This document shows, one piece after another, positions 18,833-29,445 of a stretch of 64,000 nt of DNA. Source of the DNA: Mesohalobacter salilacus (lineage in GTDB: Bacteria; Bacteroidota; Bacteroidia; Flavobacteriales; Flavobacteriaceae); NCBI GenBank assembly GCA_003931895.1, contig RRZV01000013.1, positions 1 to 64,000 on the forward strand, written 5' to 3'. The stretch's first letter is position 1; each line of letters starts with the position of its first letter. The position numbers and the translations under genes are program-made. The notes beneath the pieces were generated by a model. That model was not told the DNA's origin. It did no database searches and worked only from the letters and a program-made list of their open reading frames with translations.

Positions 18833-19443
18833 AGGTGTAAATGTTTTTGTTGAAACAATTGCGTGACATCATCGGTTTTGGGGTTGAGATGCCAAGTTTG
18901 CAAATCTAAACAATTTGCTGTTTCAATATGCGCCTTGGTGTCGTCAATAAATAAGGTTTCTTTGGCTTTTAAATTGTGTTGATTAAGAATAAATCCAAAC
19001 ACCGAAGCGTCAGGTTTTCTGAGTTGGATTTCGTGAGAAAGGTAAAAGCCTTCAAAACATGATTTAAAGTCTTGATAGATTGAAATATGGTGTTTCACCC
19101 ATTCAATATGCAGGGCGTTGGTGTTGCTCAACAAAAATAAACGGTATTGATTCTTTGCTTTAAGGTTTTTAAGAAAATCTAATCGGTGTTGCGGAAAACT
19201 TTTAAGGATACTATTCCAAGCTTTAGTAAAACTTTCTTTGGTTAGTGATTGAAACTTTTGAGTATAAAACTGAATAAATTCTTCGGTTGACATTAATCCT
19301 TTTTCATACTTTTTATTAACCGCAATGGTTTCGTGATCAAATTCAGAAATGCCAAAATTTTGAAGATGTTGTTGTGTTGCTGATTTGTCAAGATTGAGAA
19401 AGACATCGCCAAAATCGAAAAGAATGTTTTTGATAGGTTTCAT
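18829..19443 (-). CDS. HAD-family hydrolase (YihX-like subfamily IA)
   Basis: 204 residues. The N-terminal catalytic motif is FDFGDVFLNLD, with the nucleophile Asp in the DFGDV form seen in YihX-type sugar phosphatases. Motif II is LFLLSNTNALH, motif III the lysine in LRKPDASVF, and motif IV FIDDTKAHIETA. A cytoplasmic small-molecule phosphatase is expected. The ATG at 19441-19443 was chosen; the alternative TTG at 19467 would add eight residues before the usual start and run into a palindromic repeat. Confidence 0.9.
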   Translation of the reverse strand: MKPIKNILFDFGDVFLNLDKSATQQHLQNFGISEFDHETIAVNKKYEKGLMSTEEFIQFYTQKFQSLTKESFTKAWNSILKSFPQHRLDFLKNLKAKNQYRLFLLSNTNALHIEWVKHHISIYQDFKSCFEGFYLSHEIQLRKPDASVFGFILNQHNLKAKETLFIDDTKAHIETANCLDLQTWHLNPKTDDVTQLFQQKHLHL

Positions 19444-19469
19444 ATGGATGGTTTTGGTTTCACGCAAAC

Positions 19470-19483
19470 CTGCCTAACGGCAG
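19470..19483. repeat. Small GC-rich palindrome
   Basis: CTGCC (19470-19474) and GGCAG (19479-19483) flank TAAC, followed by ACGCGGACG. It is a GC island in an AT-rich spacer and shares its CCTGCC core with the palindrome at 31783-31803. Confidence 0.5.
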
Positions 19484-19540
19484 ACGCGGACGTTAAGCCG
19501 CAAAGTTAAAAAGAATTGTAAGACTTGTTTTGTTAATATG

Positions 19541-19567
19541 CTATGGCTACTATGGTTACTATGGTTG
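19541..19567. repeat. Three-copy 9-base tandem repeat
   Basis: CTATGGCTA, CTATGGTTA and CTATGGTTG lie head to tail. The ten-base string ACTATGGTTG (19558-19567) recurs inverted at 31757-31766, also beside a CCTGCC palindrome. Confidence 0.6.
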
Positions 19568-19812
19568 GTGTTGTATGTAGATTTTAAGATTAAAACAGTG
19601 CCCTTCTGAAAAATCGCTTTACCTCACGTTATCAAAAAATTAATTTTTAGAAAAACATTATTGCTAAGATATTTATAAAATAAAAGTCTTAATAGGCTTA
19701 GTAATTAGGGAAGTCGTAATAATCATCTACGAATATGACAATAGTCATAATTTAAGGCTAAGTATTTCAGGATATTTGTATCATCAAATTAAGTGATAGT
19801 TAAACCATAAAA

Positions 19813-20382
19813 ATGATAAAAATGAAAACCTACCTCATTCCTAAAATACTTTTTTTAAGTCTTTTTTTTACAGGGATTTATTGTGCCGAGGCTCAATCTA
19901 ATTATAAGCTTGACCAAAAAACAAGTGAAATTTTGATTGATGGGACTTCTAATATTCACGATTGGACAATTGAAGCTGAAGCATTTAATGGAGAAATGTT
20001 TTTTGATGAAAACAAAAACCTTAAGAGTTTAAGTTTAAACGTCCCAGTAAAGCATTTAGAAAGCGGTAAAAACTCAATGAACAAAAATACTTATGAAGCC
20101 CTTAAAGAGGAAGAACATCCAAAAATCAGTTTTGTGCTCGATAAAGTTGAAAAAAGCGGCGAAACTTATATAGCTTCTGGCAAATTAAGCATAGCTGGAC
20201 ATACAGAAAATGTATCTATTCCAATAAGTTTTAATGAAACTGGAACCAACAAAAGCATTAAAGCTAATTATAGTATAAATATGGTTGATTACGGCGTAGA
20301 ACCTCCTACAGCTTTATTTGGCACTATCAAAACTGGTGAATCAGTGACAGTAAAAGTTAATTTAATATATATAAACCAATAA
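19813..20382 (+). CDS. YceI-family periplasmic protein
   Basis: 189 residues. A signal peptide ending around CAEAQ is followed by a single YceI lipocalin-like beta barrel (about 32-188), with TSNIHDWTIEA, the NPxxSFV-like HPKISFVLDKV and the closing DYGVEPPTALFGTIK motif. YceI proteins bind polyisoprenoids or other hydrophobic ligands in the periplasm. It is the first of a YceI - barrel - YceI cluster, with an 11-base gap to the barrel gene. A second ATG at 19822 could equally be the start. Confidence 0.92.
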   Translation: MIKMKTYLIPKILFLSLFFTGIYCAEAQSNYKLDQKTSEILIDGTSNIHDWTIEAEAFNGEMFFDENKNLKSLSLNVPVKHLESGKNSMNKNTYEALKEEEHPKISFVLDKVEKSGETYIASGKLSIAGHTENVSIPISFNETGTNKSIKANYSINMVDYGVEPPTALFGTIKTGESVTVKVNLIYINQ

Positions 20383-20393
20383 ATTTTAATATC

Positions 20394-21659
20394 ATGAAAA
20401 CGATGAGACTAAGCCTGTTTTTATTTTTGAGTATAATGATCTCGCATAGTGTTTTAGGTCAAAAGCAAAAAAGAGACCTTGACAACTACAGACTACCAGA
20501 CCAAAGAGGTATTCATACCTTTGAGGCTCCAAAAGATACTGCTACCACATTTGAAGGTGTTCATGTAAGACTTGGAGCGTCTTCAACATTGCAATTTCAA
20601 GCTATTGACCATTCTAATAATGGTGCGGTAGAGCTAATTGAAATAGGAGAAAACTTTAATTTAGCTTCTGCAAATTTAGATCTTGATGTTGAACTTTATG
20701 ACGGTGTTAGAATGCACTTGAGAACTTATCTTTCTTCTAGACACCACCCTGAAGCTTTTGTAAAAGGTGGGTATTTATTAGTAGATAAATTAGACTTCAT
20801 AGAAGAAGGATTTTTTGAAGACTGGATGCAGTATTTAACCTTTAGATTTGGTCACATGGAAATTAATTATGGCGATGCCCACTTTAGAAGAACAGATAAC
20901 TCCGCTGCTATTTTTAATCCATTTGTAGGTAATTATCTGATGGATGCTTTTACCACTGAAGTTGGATTTGAAGCTTATTATAGACGTAATGGCTGGATGG
21001 GTATGTTAGGTGTTTCAAACGGTAGATTAAATCAAAATGTTGAAAAAACAGACACAGAACCTGTATTTTTAGCTAAATTTGGTTATGATGACCAGGTTAC
21101 TGAAGATTTGAGATTTAGAGCTACGGGGTCTTTATATCACACTACAAATTCTTCTAAAAACTTTTTGTATGACGGCGATAGAGCCGGTTCAAGATACTAC
21201 TTAGTTCTTGAAGAAGTCGGTGCAAGTCCAGTAACAAGTTTCAGATCTGGTCGTGTTAATCCCGGACTTTCAACAGAGGTGACATCCATAATGTTAAATA
21301 CATTCTTAGATTATAAAGGTTTAGAGTTCTTTGGAATTTATGAAAATGCATCGGGTAGAGGTTTTGGCGATACTTCAGATAGAACTTACAACCATTTCGC
21401 TGGTGAATTAATTTACAGGTTTGGTAAAACTGAAGACTTTTACATTGGTACTCGATACAGTTATGTTGACGGTGAACAACCTGGAGATTTAGATGTTAGC
21501 GTGAGTAGATTACAACTTGGTGCAGGTTGGTTTATGACTAAAAACATTTTGACTAAGATAGAATATGTAGATCAGAATTACAATGATTTTGACCCAACAA
21601 GCATACTCGGTGATGCTGAATTTGATGGCATCATGTTTGAAGCCACGATAAGTTTTTAA
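20394..21659 (+). CDS. Outer-membrane beta-barrel (porin-like) protein
   Basis: 421 residues with a signal peptide ending VLGQ and a long beta-rich body that finishes with the C-terminal phenylalanine (FEATISF) of outer-membrane proteins. Alternating amphipathic strands such as MHLRTYLSSRH and FYIGTRYSYVDG support a barrel of 16 or so strands. Flanking YceI genes on both sides suggest uptake or export of a hydrophobic substrate, which is an inference. A rho-independent terminator follows (21682-21713). Confidence 0.85.
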   Translation: MKTMRLSLFLFLSIMISHSVLGQKQKRDLDNYRLPDQRGIHTFEAPKDTATTFEGVHVRLGASSTLQFQAIDHSNNGAVELIEIGENFNLASANLDLDVELYDGVRMHLRTYLSSRHHPEAFVKGGYLLVDKLDFIEEGFFEDWMQYLTFRFGHMEINYGDAHFRRTDNSAAIFNPFVGNYLMDAFTTEVGFEAYYRRNGWMGMLGVSNGRLNQNVEKTDTEPVFLAKFGYDDQVTEDLRFRATGSLYHTTNSSKNFLYDGDRAGSRYYLVLEEVGASPVTSFRSGRVNPGLSTEVTSIMLNTFLDYKGLEFFGIYENASGRGFGDTSDRTYNHFAGELIYRFGKTEDFYIGTRYSYVDGEQPGDLDVSVSRLQLGAGWFMTKNILTKIEYVDQNYNDFDPTSILGDAEFDGIMFEATISF

Positions 21660-21681
21660 ATTTTGAGTTAGTTCAATAATC

Positions 21682-21713
21682 GGGTTTGCTTATTCATATA
21701 AGCAAGCCCTTTT
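21682..21713 (+). terminator. Rho-independent terminator after the barrel gene
   Basis: An 11-base stem (21682-21692 with 21699-21709, one G-T pair) with a six-base loop is followed by TTTTAATTT. It separates the second YceI gene (21726) from the barrel gene. Confidence 0.8.
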
Positions 21714-21725
21714 AATTTAAATATC

Positions 21726-22295
21726 ATGAAATTTTTAGTTTACATACAGTTTGTTTTAGTAGTTCTTATCTTTCACATATCATCCTACAAATCTGCAAAA
21801 GTTGATATTTTAAGCACAAGTCACATTGCTATTCAAGGTTCAACTAATGTAAATTCTTTTACTTGTGTTTATGAAAACGAAATAAAACTATCTGATAATG
21901 TTGTTAATTATTTTTTAGAAGGAAGCCAAATTAAACTAAAAGACACAGAACTTTTGTTAAGTTCAAATGCATTTGATTGTGGCAATAAAGGCATGAATAA
22001 AGATTTTAAATCCCTTTTAAATGCTGATAAATACGAATATATTAAAATTAAAGTACTAAGTATTGTTCCAGATAACGATTGTATTTACGTTACTACTGAC
22101 ATAAAAATATCTGGACATCATCAAGAACATAAATTTATTGTTAATGCATCAGATGATGGTTCTTTTAAAGGGACTTTAGATCTGAATATTTGTGACTTTG
22201 GAATGAAACCTCCAACAAAAATGCTCGGCTTAGTAAAAGTCGATGAAACTATTTCAATTGATTTTGATGTATCTTTTAAAATCGATAAGCATTAA
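21726..22295 (+). CDS. Second, divergent YceI-like protein with four cysteines
   Basis: 189 residues with an N-terminal signal anchor or peptide (about 1-24). The YceI fold is recognisable from [25 protein letters not shown] and the closing [15 protein letters not shown] motif, which mirrors the first copy 1.3 kb upstream. Unlike that copy it has four cysteines (in FTCVYEN, FDCGNKG, DNDCIYV and NICDFG), which could form two disulfides in the periplasm. It ends four bases into the convergent lepA gene. Confidence 0.85.
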   Translation: MKFLVYIQFVLVVLIFHISSYKSAKVDILSTSHIAIQGSTNVNSFTCVYENEIKLSDNVVNYFLEGSQIKLKDTELLLSSNAFDCGNKGMNKDFKSLLNADKYEYIKIKVLSIVPDNDCIYVTTDIKISGHHQEHKFIVNASDDGSFKGTLDLNICDFGMKPPTKMLGLVKVDETISIDFDVSFKIDKH

Positions 22296-24088
22296 TCATT
22301 CAACTTCAACACAGCCATAAAAGCTTCTTGAGGGATTTCTACATTACCGACAGCACGCATACGTTTTTTCCCTTTTTTCTGCTTTTCTAACAATTTTCTT
22401 TTCCTTGAAATATCACCACCGTAACATTTGGCTGTGACATCTTTACGAAGAGCTTTTACAGTTTCACGGGCAATGATTTTTGCTCCAATAGCCGCCTGAA
22501 TAGGAATGTCAAATTGTTGTCTTGGGATAAGTTCTTTGAGCTTCACACACATTTTTTTTCCAATGTCATAGGCATTGTCAAAATGAATTAATGCCGATAA
22601 GGCATCAACGGTATTACCGTTAAGTAATACATCTACTTTAACCAATTTTGAAGTACGCATACCAATCGGCGAATAGTCAAAAGAGGCGTAACCTTTAGAG
22701 ACAGTTTTTAATCGGTCGTAAAAATCAAATACAATTTCGGCCAGAGGCATATCAAACGTTAATTCTACGCGTTCTGTGGTGAGATAAGTTTGGTTAGTGA
22801 TTTCACCGCGTTTTTCAATACACAGTGACATTACAGGTCCAACAAAATCAGCTTTGGTAATGATGCTGGCTTTGATATATGGTTCTTCAACGTGATCCAA
22901 AGTAGAAGGTTCTGGCAAATCCGATGGATTACTTACGATGATGGCTTCTTCAGGTTCTTTGGTTGTGTAGGCGTGGTAAGAAACGTTTGGTACGGTAGTG
23001 ATAACCGTCATATCAAACTCACGTTCTAAGCGTTCTTGAATAATTTCAAGATGCAACATCCCTAAAAATCCACACCTAAAACCAAAGCCTAAAGCGGCAG
23101 AACTTTCAGGTACAAATATGAGTGAAGCGTCATTGAGTTGAAGTTTTTCCATTGCAGCTCTTAAGTCTTCATATTCTTCTGTATCTACGGGGTAAATTCC
23201 TGCAAATACCATAGGTTTTACATCCTCAAAACCTGAAACGGCGTGTTTTGTAGGATTTTGTGCGTCGGTGATGGTGTCACCAACTTTGACTTCCTTGGCG
23301 TCTTTGATGCCTGTGATGAGGTAACCCACATCACCAGCTTTAATTTCTTGTTTAGGAAACTGAACCAGTTTTAAGGTGCCAATTTCATCGGCGCCGTAAG
23401 CTTTATTGGTAGCGACAAATTTTATTTGTTGATTTTTTTTAATACTACCATCAAAAACCCTGAAGTAAGTTTCAACGCCCCGAAATGGATTATAAACAGA
23501 GTCAAATACCAAAGCTCTGAGCGGTGCATTTTCATCGCCTCTTGGCGCTGGAACTCTAGTGATTATAGCTTTAAGGATGTCTTCAATACCAATGCCATTT
23601 TTGGCACTGGCAGGAATAATTTCATCTGGACTACACCCAATTAAATCAACAATATCATCTGTGACTTCTTCTGGATTGGCGGAAGGCAAATCAATTTTAT
23701 TGAGCACAGGTATAATCTCCAAATCGTTTTCTAAGGCTAAATACAAATTAGAAATGGTCTGTGCTTGAATACTTTGAGCCGCATCTACAACCAAAAGCGC
23801 ACCTTCACAAGCTGCAATAGATCGTGAGACCTCGTAGGAAAAGTCCACATGACCTGGTGTGTCAATTAAATTGAGCACATATTCCTGACCTTCGTAGGTG
23901 TAAACCATTTGAATCGCGTGACTTTTTATGGTAATGCCGCGTTCGCGCTCTAAGTCCATATTGTCTAGTAACTGCTCTTGTTTTTCACGAGCTGTTACTG
24001 AGTTTGTCGAGTCTAAAAGTCTATCGGCCAAGGTGCTTTTACCATGGTCAATATGGGCGATAATACAGAAATTTCTAATGTGCTTCAT
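22292..24088 (-). CDS. lepA: Elongation factor 4 (back-translocating GTPase LepA)
   Basis: 598 residues, full length. G1 [10 protein letters not shown]2 ERERGIT, G3 DTPGHVD and G4 NKIDLP are intact, followed by the EF-G-like domains and the LepA-specific C-terminal domain ending [20 protein letters not shown]. It binds the ribosome and assists stalled or misassembled complexes. A -7 box lies 19 bases upstream of the ATG. Confidence 0.98.
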   Translation of the reverse strand: MKHIRNFCIIAHIDHGKSTLADRLLDSTNSVTAREKQEQLLDNMDLERERGITIKSHAIQMVYTYEGQEYVLNLIDTPGHVDFSYEVSRSIAACEGALLVVDAAQSIQAQTISNLYLALENDLEIIPVLNKIDLPSANPEEVTDDIVDLIGCSPDEIIPASAKNGIGIEDILKAIITRVPAPRGDENAPLRALVFDSVYNPFRGVETYFRVFDGSIKKNQQIKFVATNKAYGADEIGTLKLVQFPKQEIKAGDVGYLITGIKDAKEVKVGDTITDAQNPTKHAVSGFEDVKPMVFAGIYPVDTEEYEDLRAAMEKLQLNDASLIFVPESSAALGFGFRCGFLGMLHLEIIQERLEREFDMTVITTVPNVSYHAYTTKEPEEAIIVSNPSDLPEPSTLDHVEEPYIKASIITKADFVGPVMSLCIEKRGEITNQTYLTTERVELTFDMPLAEIVFDFYDRLKTVSKGYASFDYSPIGMRTSKLVKVDVLLNGNTVDALSALIHFDNAYDIGKKMCVKLKELIPRQQFDIPIQAAIGAKIIARETVKALRKDVTAKCYGGDISRKRKLLEKQKKGKKRMRAVGNVEIPQEAFMAVLKLND

Positions 24089-24107
24089 AGTCTATTGCAA
24101 TTGGCTG

Positions 24108-24115
24108 CAAATATA
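24108..24115 (-). promoter_or_regulatory. -7 box of lepA
   Basis: On the minus strand TATATTTG matches TAnnTTTG and lies 19 bases before the lepA ATG. No clear TTG at the standard spacing. Confidence 0.55.
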
Positions 24116-24239
24116 AGAGAAATGCAAAGGCTTTAGTCTATAGATATATGATTTTTAAAAAATCCCGTAAGTTTGTATCTTCATCATTGACATAAGATAT
24201 ATTTTTAATGTAGTAACAATTCAACATGACTCAGTGCAA

Positions 24240-24298
24240 CATCTCATAATCTCATAACCCTATAAACTTTAAACTAATAAACTTTAACCCATAAACCT
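24240..24298. repeat. Degenerate CATAAAC-type repeat stretch
   Basis: A run of imperfect units such as CTCATAA, CTATAAAC and CCATAAAC fills the leader of the tlpA-like gene. It resembles the tandem array at 31894-32000. Confidence 0.5.
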
Positions 24299-24883
24299 AT
24301 GTCTCAACCCTCAAAACCTTTTGATATTAAAGCCTTTTTCAAGAAACAATGGTCAAATATTTTGTTTTTTGCTGTGGTTTTACTGTTTATCATCCCTAGC
24401 AGCAGAATGTTTGTGCAGTCAAAATTAGCATCCTTGTTTAGTGGTTCGCCCAGCTTAATTGCAGCTAATGAGCGTGAAAGTTTGTCAAATTATAATTTGG
24501 TTTTAAAAGATTTAAATGGTCAGACGGTTAATTTAAATCAATCACAAAACAAACCCGTGTTCATCAATTTTTGGGCCACTTGGTGTGCGCCTTGTTTAGC
24601 AGAAATGCCTGATTTGGATGAGTTGCATAAAACGTTTAAAGATGACGTGGATTTTTATTTTGTTTCTCAAGAGTCTGAAAAGGTACTTAACAAATTTATC
24701 ACTTCAAAAAAATACAATTTACCGGTTTTTATTCAGCAATCACAATTGCCACAACCTTTAAATAACGATGCTATACCGAGCACTTATCTTATTCATCCTA
24801 ATGGAGAAATCATAGCTAAAGCTAAAGGCGCTGCAAAATGGAATGATGAAGAAATTCATCAAATGATAAAAAACATGTTGTAG
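24299..24883 (+). CDS. TlpA/ResA-type thioredoxin, membrane anchored
   Basis: 194 residues with one N-terminal membrane helix (about 20-38) and a thioredoxin domain (about 62-194). The redox motif is WCAPC (C96, C99) in FWATWCAPCLAEMP, and the cis-proline is in AIPSTYLI. A periplasm-facing reductase of disulfides, as in cytochrome c maturation, is likely. It is convergent with a gene encoding a related domain that has lost both cysteines. Confidence 0.93.
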   Translation: MSQPSKPFDIKAFFKKQWSNILFFAVVLLFIIPSSRMFVQSKLASLFSGSPSLIAANERESLSNYNLVLKDLNGQTVNLNQSQNKPVFINFWATWCAPCLAEMPDLDELHKTFKDDVDFYFVSQESEKVLNKFITSKKYNLPVFIQQSQLPQPLNNDAIPSTYLIHPNGEIIAKAKGAAKWNDEEIHQMIKNML

Positions 24884-24891
24884 TTTAATGA

Positions 24892-26304
24892 CTATTGAGA
24901 AGCTATAAAATCTTCGATATGCTTATCAAAATCGACATTTGATAATATAATTTCACTTTTTTGAATGATACAATCTTTATTGAGAAAGAAAACTTTATTT
25001 AAATAATTACGATAAAAAGGGGCGTGCTCTTCAGCCACAATCATAAATTCATTGTCTAAATTAGAATTGTATTTATTTACGGCATCAAGCCACTTATCAG
25101 GAAAATTATGGTCAATATTAATACCAATAAATTGTATTTTAGGATATTTAGCTTTAAGTTCTTTTATTTTTTTTATACGTAACTTATGATGACTTGGTGA
25201 TTGAACAGACCACGAATAAATCACACTTAAATTTTTTTTCATTACATCTTCTAGCACGTGTTTTTTAAAATCCTGTGATCTAATTTTTACATTTTTTAAA
25301 TCGGCATTTACAATCAAAGAACTTTGAAAATTGACTAAAGAATTTAAGCGCTTTTTCTCTACTTCAGAAAAGTTATATTTTTCGATGAGTTTTGAAGTGT
25401 GTTTTAAGTGTTTTTTGGTTTCAGCGTATATAATTTCTTCTTGAATAAATCGCTCTAAATAGCGCTTTCTTAAATTTTTATCGTGAATCAAGCTATCGAC
25501 TAGACTTATCCTTTGGTCTAAATTATTGTAAGTGTTTAAATTATAACAATCTTTTGAATCGTGATTTTTCTGACATTGTTCAATAGATAAGTTTTTTAAA
25601 TAATTATCTAAAAATCGTTGATAACCAAAAAGGTTAGAAGTGTTTTGATTTTGAAAATCAATTTTTTTTCTATAGCTGTAAAAATCATTAGCTATATTTT
25701 TTGCTTTTTTTTGATTGTATTTATTCATTAAAAAAGCATAGCGCTCTCTCATATCATAAAATTCAAAATCTATGCTTTTTTGCGCTATTGTTACAAATTC
25801 GTCACTCAAATTATGTTTTTCTTTTAATTTTGAAAGCCTATTTTCTCTTGAAGTTTTTATTGAATCTGTTTTAAATTGAAAATCTTGTGGAGAGATTTTA
25901 TAATAGGATAAAATCAGCTCAGAATTTTTTTGGTTAAGTAAATAATTTTCAATCAAAAAATTATTCTCTACCGCACTTGTTCCACCAAAGACTAAAGATT
26001 CGTCAAAATCTAGGGTGTTTAACCTTAGCATAATGCTGTCTTTTGGCTCAATATAAACCATTTGGTACTCATAGCCGTGCTTGAAAGTAAATAAGTCTGG
26101 TTTTTTTAAATTAAATTGATAAGAAAAATGACCTTTATTATCTACAGAAATACTGTCTATAATTTCGTTTTGCTTCATGAGTAAGACAAAGTCATCTTTG
26201 GGATTAACAATGCCACCGCCAAAATAAGTTAGGCTATTTTGGTTCTGCGAACACGCCAAACACAAAATACTAATGAAACAAATAACTAGACTTCTCATAT
26301 TCAT
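24892..26304 (-). CDS. TlpA-like lipoprotein with degenerate thioredoxin domain
   Basis: 470 residues: lipoprotein signal (LACSQ), an N-terminal beta-rich DUF4369-like part (about 25-110), a helical middle (about 115-330), and a C-terminal thioredoxin-like domain (about 340-470). At the place of WCxxC it reads WSVQSPSH, so both cysteines are gone, yet the flanking strand/helix pattern and the IQFIGINID strand remain. Redox activity is therefore unlikely; a binding role is more likely. The start could instead be the second ATG (26298), which would leave a longer leader after the promoter. Confidence 0.8.
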   Translation of the reverse strand: MNMRSLVICFISILCLACSQNQNSLTYFGGGIVNPKDDFVLLMKQNEIIDSISVDNKGHFSYQFNLKKPDLFTFKHGYEYQMVYIEPKDSIMLRLNTLDFDESLVFGGTSAVENNFLIENYLLNQKNSELILSYYKISPQDFQFKTDSIKTSRENRLSKLKEKHNLSDEFVTIAQKSIDFEFYDMRERYAFLMNKYNQKKAKNIANDFYSYRKKIDFQNQNTSNLFGYQRFLDNYLKNLSIEQCQKNHDSKDCYNLNTYNNLDQRISLVDSLIHDKNLRKRYLERFIQEEIIYAETKKHLKHTSKLIEKYNFSEVEKKRLNSLVNFQSSLIVNADLKNVKIRSQDFKKHVLEDVMKKNLSVIYSWSVQSPSHHKLRIKKIKELKAKYPKIQFIGINIDHNFPDKWLDAVNKYNSNLDNEFMIVAEEHAPFYRNYLNKVFFLNKDCIIQKSEIILSNVDFDKHIEDFIASQ

Positions 26305-26312
26305 ATTTGAAA

Positions 26313-26320
26313 CAAATATA
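26313..26320 (-). promoter_or_regulatory. -7 box of the TlpA-like lipoprotein gene
   Basis: Minus-strand TATATTTG lies 8 bases before the first ATG and 14 before the second, favouring 26298 as the start if transcription begins at the usual distance. Confidence 0.5.
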
Positions 26321-26376
26321 GAATGATGATTTTTAGCCTCTTGTTAACTCATCGTTAAAAGCTTATATCTTTATGA

Positions 26377-28059
<1,683 letters not shown>

Positions 28060-28184
28060 CTTACATTTCCTATAAAACTAACTTAAAATAAGGTCTATTA
28101 TATCTCTTTGGAAGTGAATAGATCTAATTTAAGCAAAAGTCTTTTTTATAAATATAGGCTGAGTTCAAAAATCAGGTTACAGTT

Positions 28185-29087
28185 ATGTCAGGCAATAACT
28201 TACTTCAAACTTTACATCAATTTTTTATCTCTGAACAAAGCAGAGTAAAAGTAGAAAAATTTATTTTGTATCTAGCTTTACTAAGTTTTGCTGTACACCT
28301 TATCTTGATTTTTTTGGTAAAATTGAATTTTACTGAGTTTTTATCTGAATCAGAATTACTGAAAAATCCTATTTCTGCTATTTATACGCCGTTCTCATTT
28401 ATATTGATTTACGAGGTCTATCTCCTTATTTTTTATCTTCCCAAATCATTTACTAATTATGTAACGAAGCAGTACGAAATTATAACCTTGATTATTGTAA
28501 GACGCTTATTTAAAGATCTGGCTGCATTAGAGATTACCTCAGATTGGTTTAAAATTAAAGAAGATTTGTTTTTTACTTATGATTTAATAGCGTCCCTAGT
28601 TCTGTTTTTTCTGATTTTTTTATTTCAAAAATACGGTAAGCAAAAATTTGAACAAGAGGTTGATTTTACAGAAAAAATACAACGTTTCATACAACGCAAA
28701 AAGACAATTGCTGTTTTTTTAGTGCCTTTGTTTTTGATTATGGCTACTTATACATTGATTAACTGGGCAGCTGGCATAAGTGTTGCTAAATCTGAATTAC
28801 CATCTTTTGAAACCATCAATAACTTATTTTTTGACCATTTCTTTACGGTGTTGATTTTGGTGGATGTACTACTGTTATTGTTTTCATTTTTCTATACTGA
28901 CCAATTTCATAAAATTATAAGGAATTCAGGGTTTATTATATCAACGATTTTAATTAGAATATCATTTGGTGTGACGGGCTTAATTAATACAGCTTTAATT
29001 GTTACTGCTGTTTTGTTTGGACTCCTGATCATTATTATACACAATAAATTTGAGAAGAACATCAAGGCCAGTGAAACTAAAGTTTAA
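28185..29087 (+). CDS. Integral membrane protein of unknown function
   Basis: 300 residues with about seven hydrophobic segments (roughly 26-46, 68-85, 133-148, 173-192, 212-233, 246-262 and 266-284). The segment YEIITLIIVRRLFKDL contains regularly placed arginines beside hydrophobic residues, loosely reminiscent of a voltage-sensor helix, but nothing identifies a channel. I do not recognise the family. It precedes a small membrane protein by 48 bases in the same direction. Confidence 0.75.
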   Translation: MSGNNLLQTLHQFFISEQSRVKVEKFILYLALLSFAVHLILIFLVKLNFTEFLSESELLKNPISAIYTPFSFILIYEVYLLIFYLPKSFTNYVTKQYEIITLIIVRRLFKDLAALEITSDWFKIKEDLFFTYDLIASLVLFFLIFLFQKYGKQKFEQEVDFTEKIQRFIQRKKTIAVFLVPLFLIMATYTLINWAAGISVAKSELPSFETINNLFFDHFFTVLILVDVLLLLFSFFYTDQFHKIIRNSGFIISTILIRISFGVTGLINTALIVTAVLFGLLIIIIHNKFEKNIKASETKV

Positions 29088-29106
29088 ATATTTTATCTGA
29101 TTTTAT

Positions 29107-29114
29107 TATTTTTG
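29107..29114 (+). promoter_or_regulatory. -7 box of the 95-residue membrane protein gene
   Basis: TATTTTTG ends 21 bases before the ATG at 29136 and contains the TTG that would otherwise look like a start. Confidence 0.55.
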
Positions 29115-29135
29115 ATTATCAAAAAGTCAAATATT

Positions 29136-29423
29136 ATGCAGCTCTTAAGTTTGAAGAAGCACAAAAAAGTGTATTGGATAATATTAATAATTTGTTACTT
29201 AATAATTTTGTTTGAAATCTTTACAATCTATCAGAAGTGGTATGTTCCTGAAGTTGTATTCTATGTTTGCCATTTGGTTTTGTTTGTATTGTGGCTTATT
29301 ATTTTAAGAGACATGATCCGAAATAGATTGTTTAATAAAGCCTTTTGGGTTTTATCCATGTTTATATTAACACCAATCTGTTTGCCAAGTTATTTGTGGT
29401 TAAGAGAGAAGTTGTTGAGGTAA
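29136..29423 (+). CDS. Small membrane protein, function unknown
   Basis: 95 residues with three hydrophobic segments (about 12-33, 40-58 and 69-88) and basic residues at the ends. No known motif. The ATG at 29136 follows a -7 box by 21 bases; the longer form from TTG at 29112 is excluded because that codon lies within the box. The serine hydrolase gene follows after 22 bases, so the two may be cotranscribed. Confidence 0.65.
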   Translation: MQLLSLKKHKKVYWIILIICYLIILFEIFTIYQKWYVPEVVFYVCHLVLFVLWLIILRDMIRNRLFNKAFWVLSMFILTPICLPSYLWLREKLLR

Positions 29424-29445
29424 TCTTACTAAAACTATCAAAACT

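Larger units (their letters stand above)
19444..19812. other. Intergenic region with small palindrome and 9-base tandem repeat
   Basis: No gene seen. It holds a CTGCC-TAAC-GGCAG palindrome (19470-19483) and three tandem copies of CTATGG(C/T)TA-like units (19541-19567). The remainder is AT-rich and forms the divergent leader of the HAD and YceI genes; no full TAnnTTTG box was seen upstream of the YceI gene. Confidence 0.65.

Noticed and set aside
28185-29087. Voltage-gated channel for the 300-residue membrane protein
   Set aside because: Only a loose arginine pattern; no selectivity filter or channel signature is seen.
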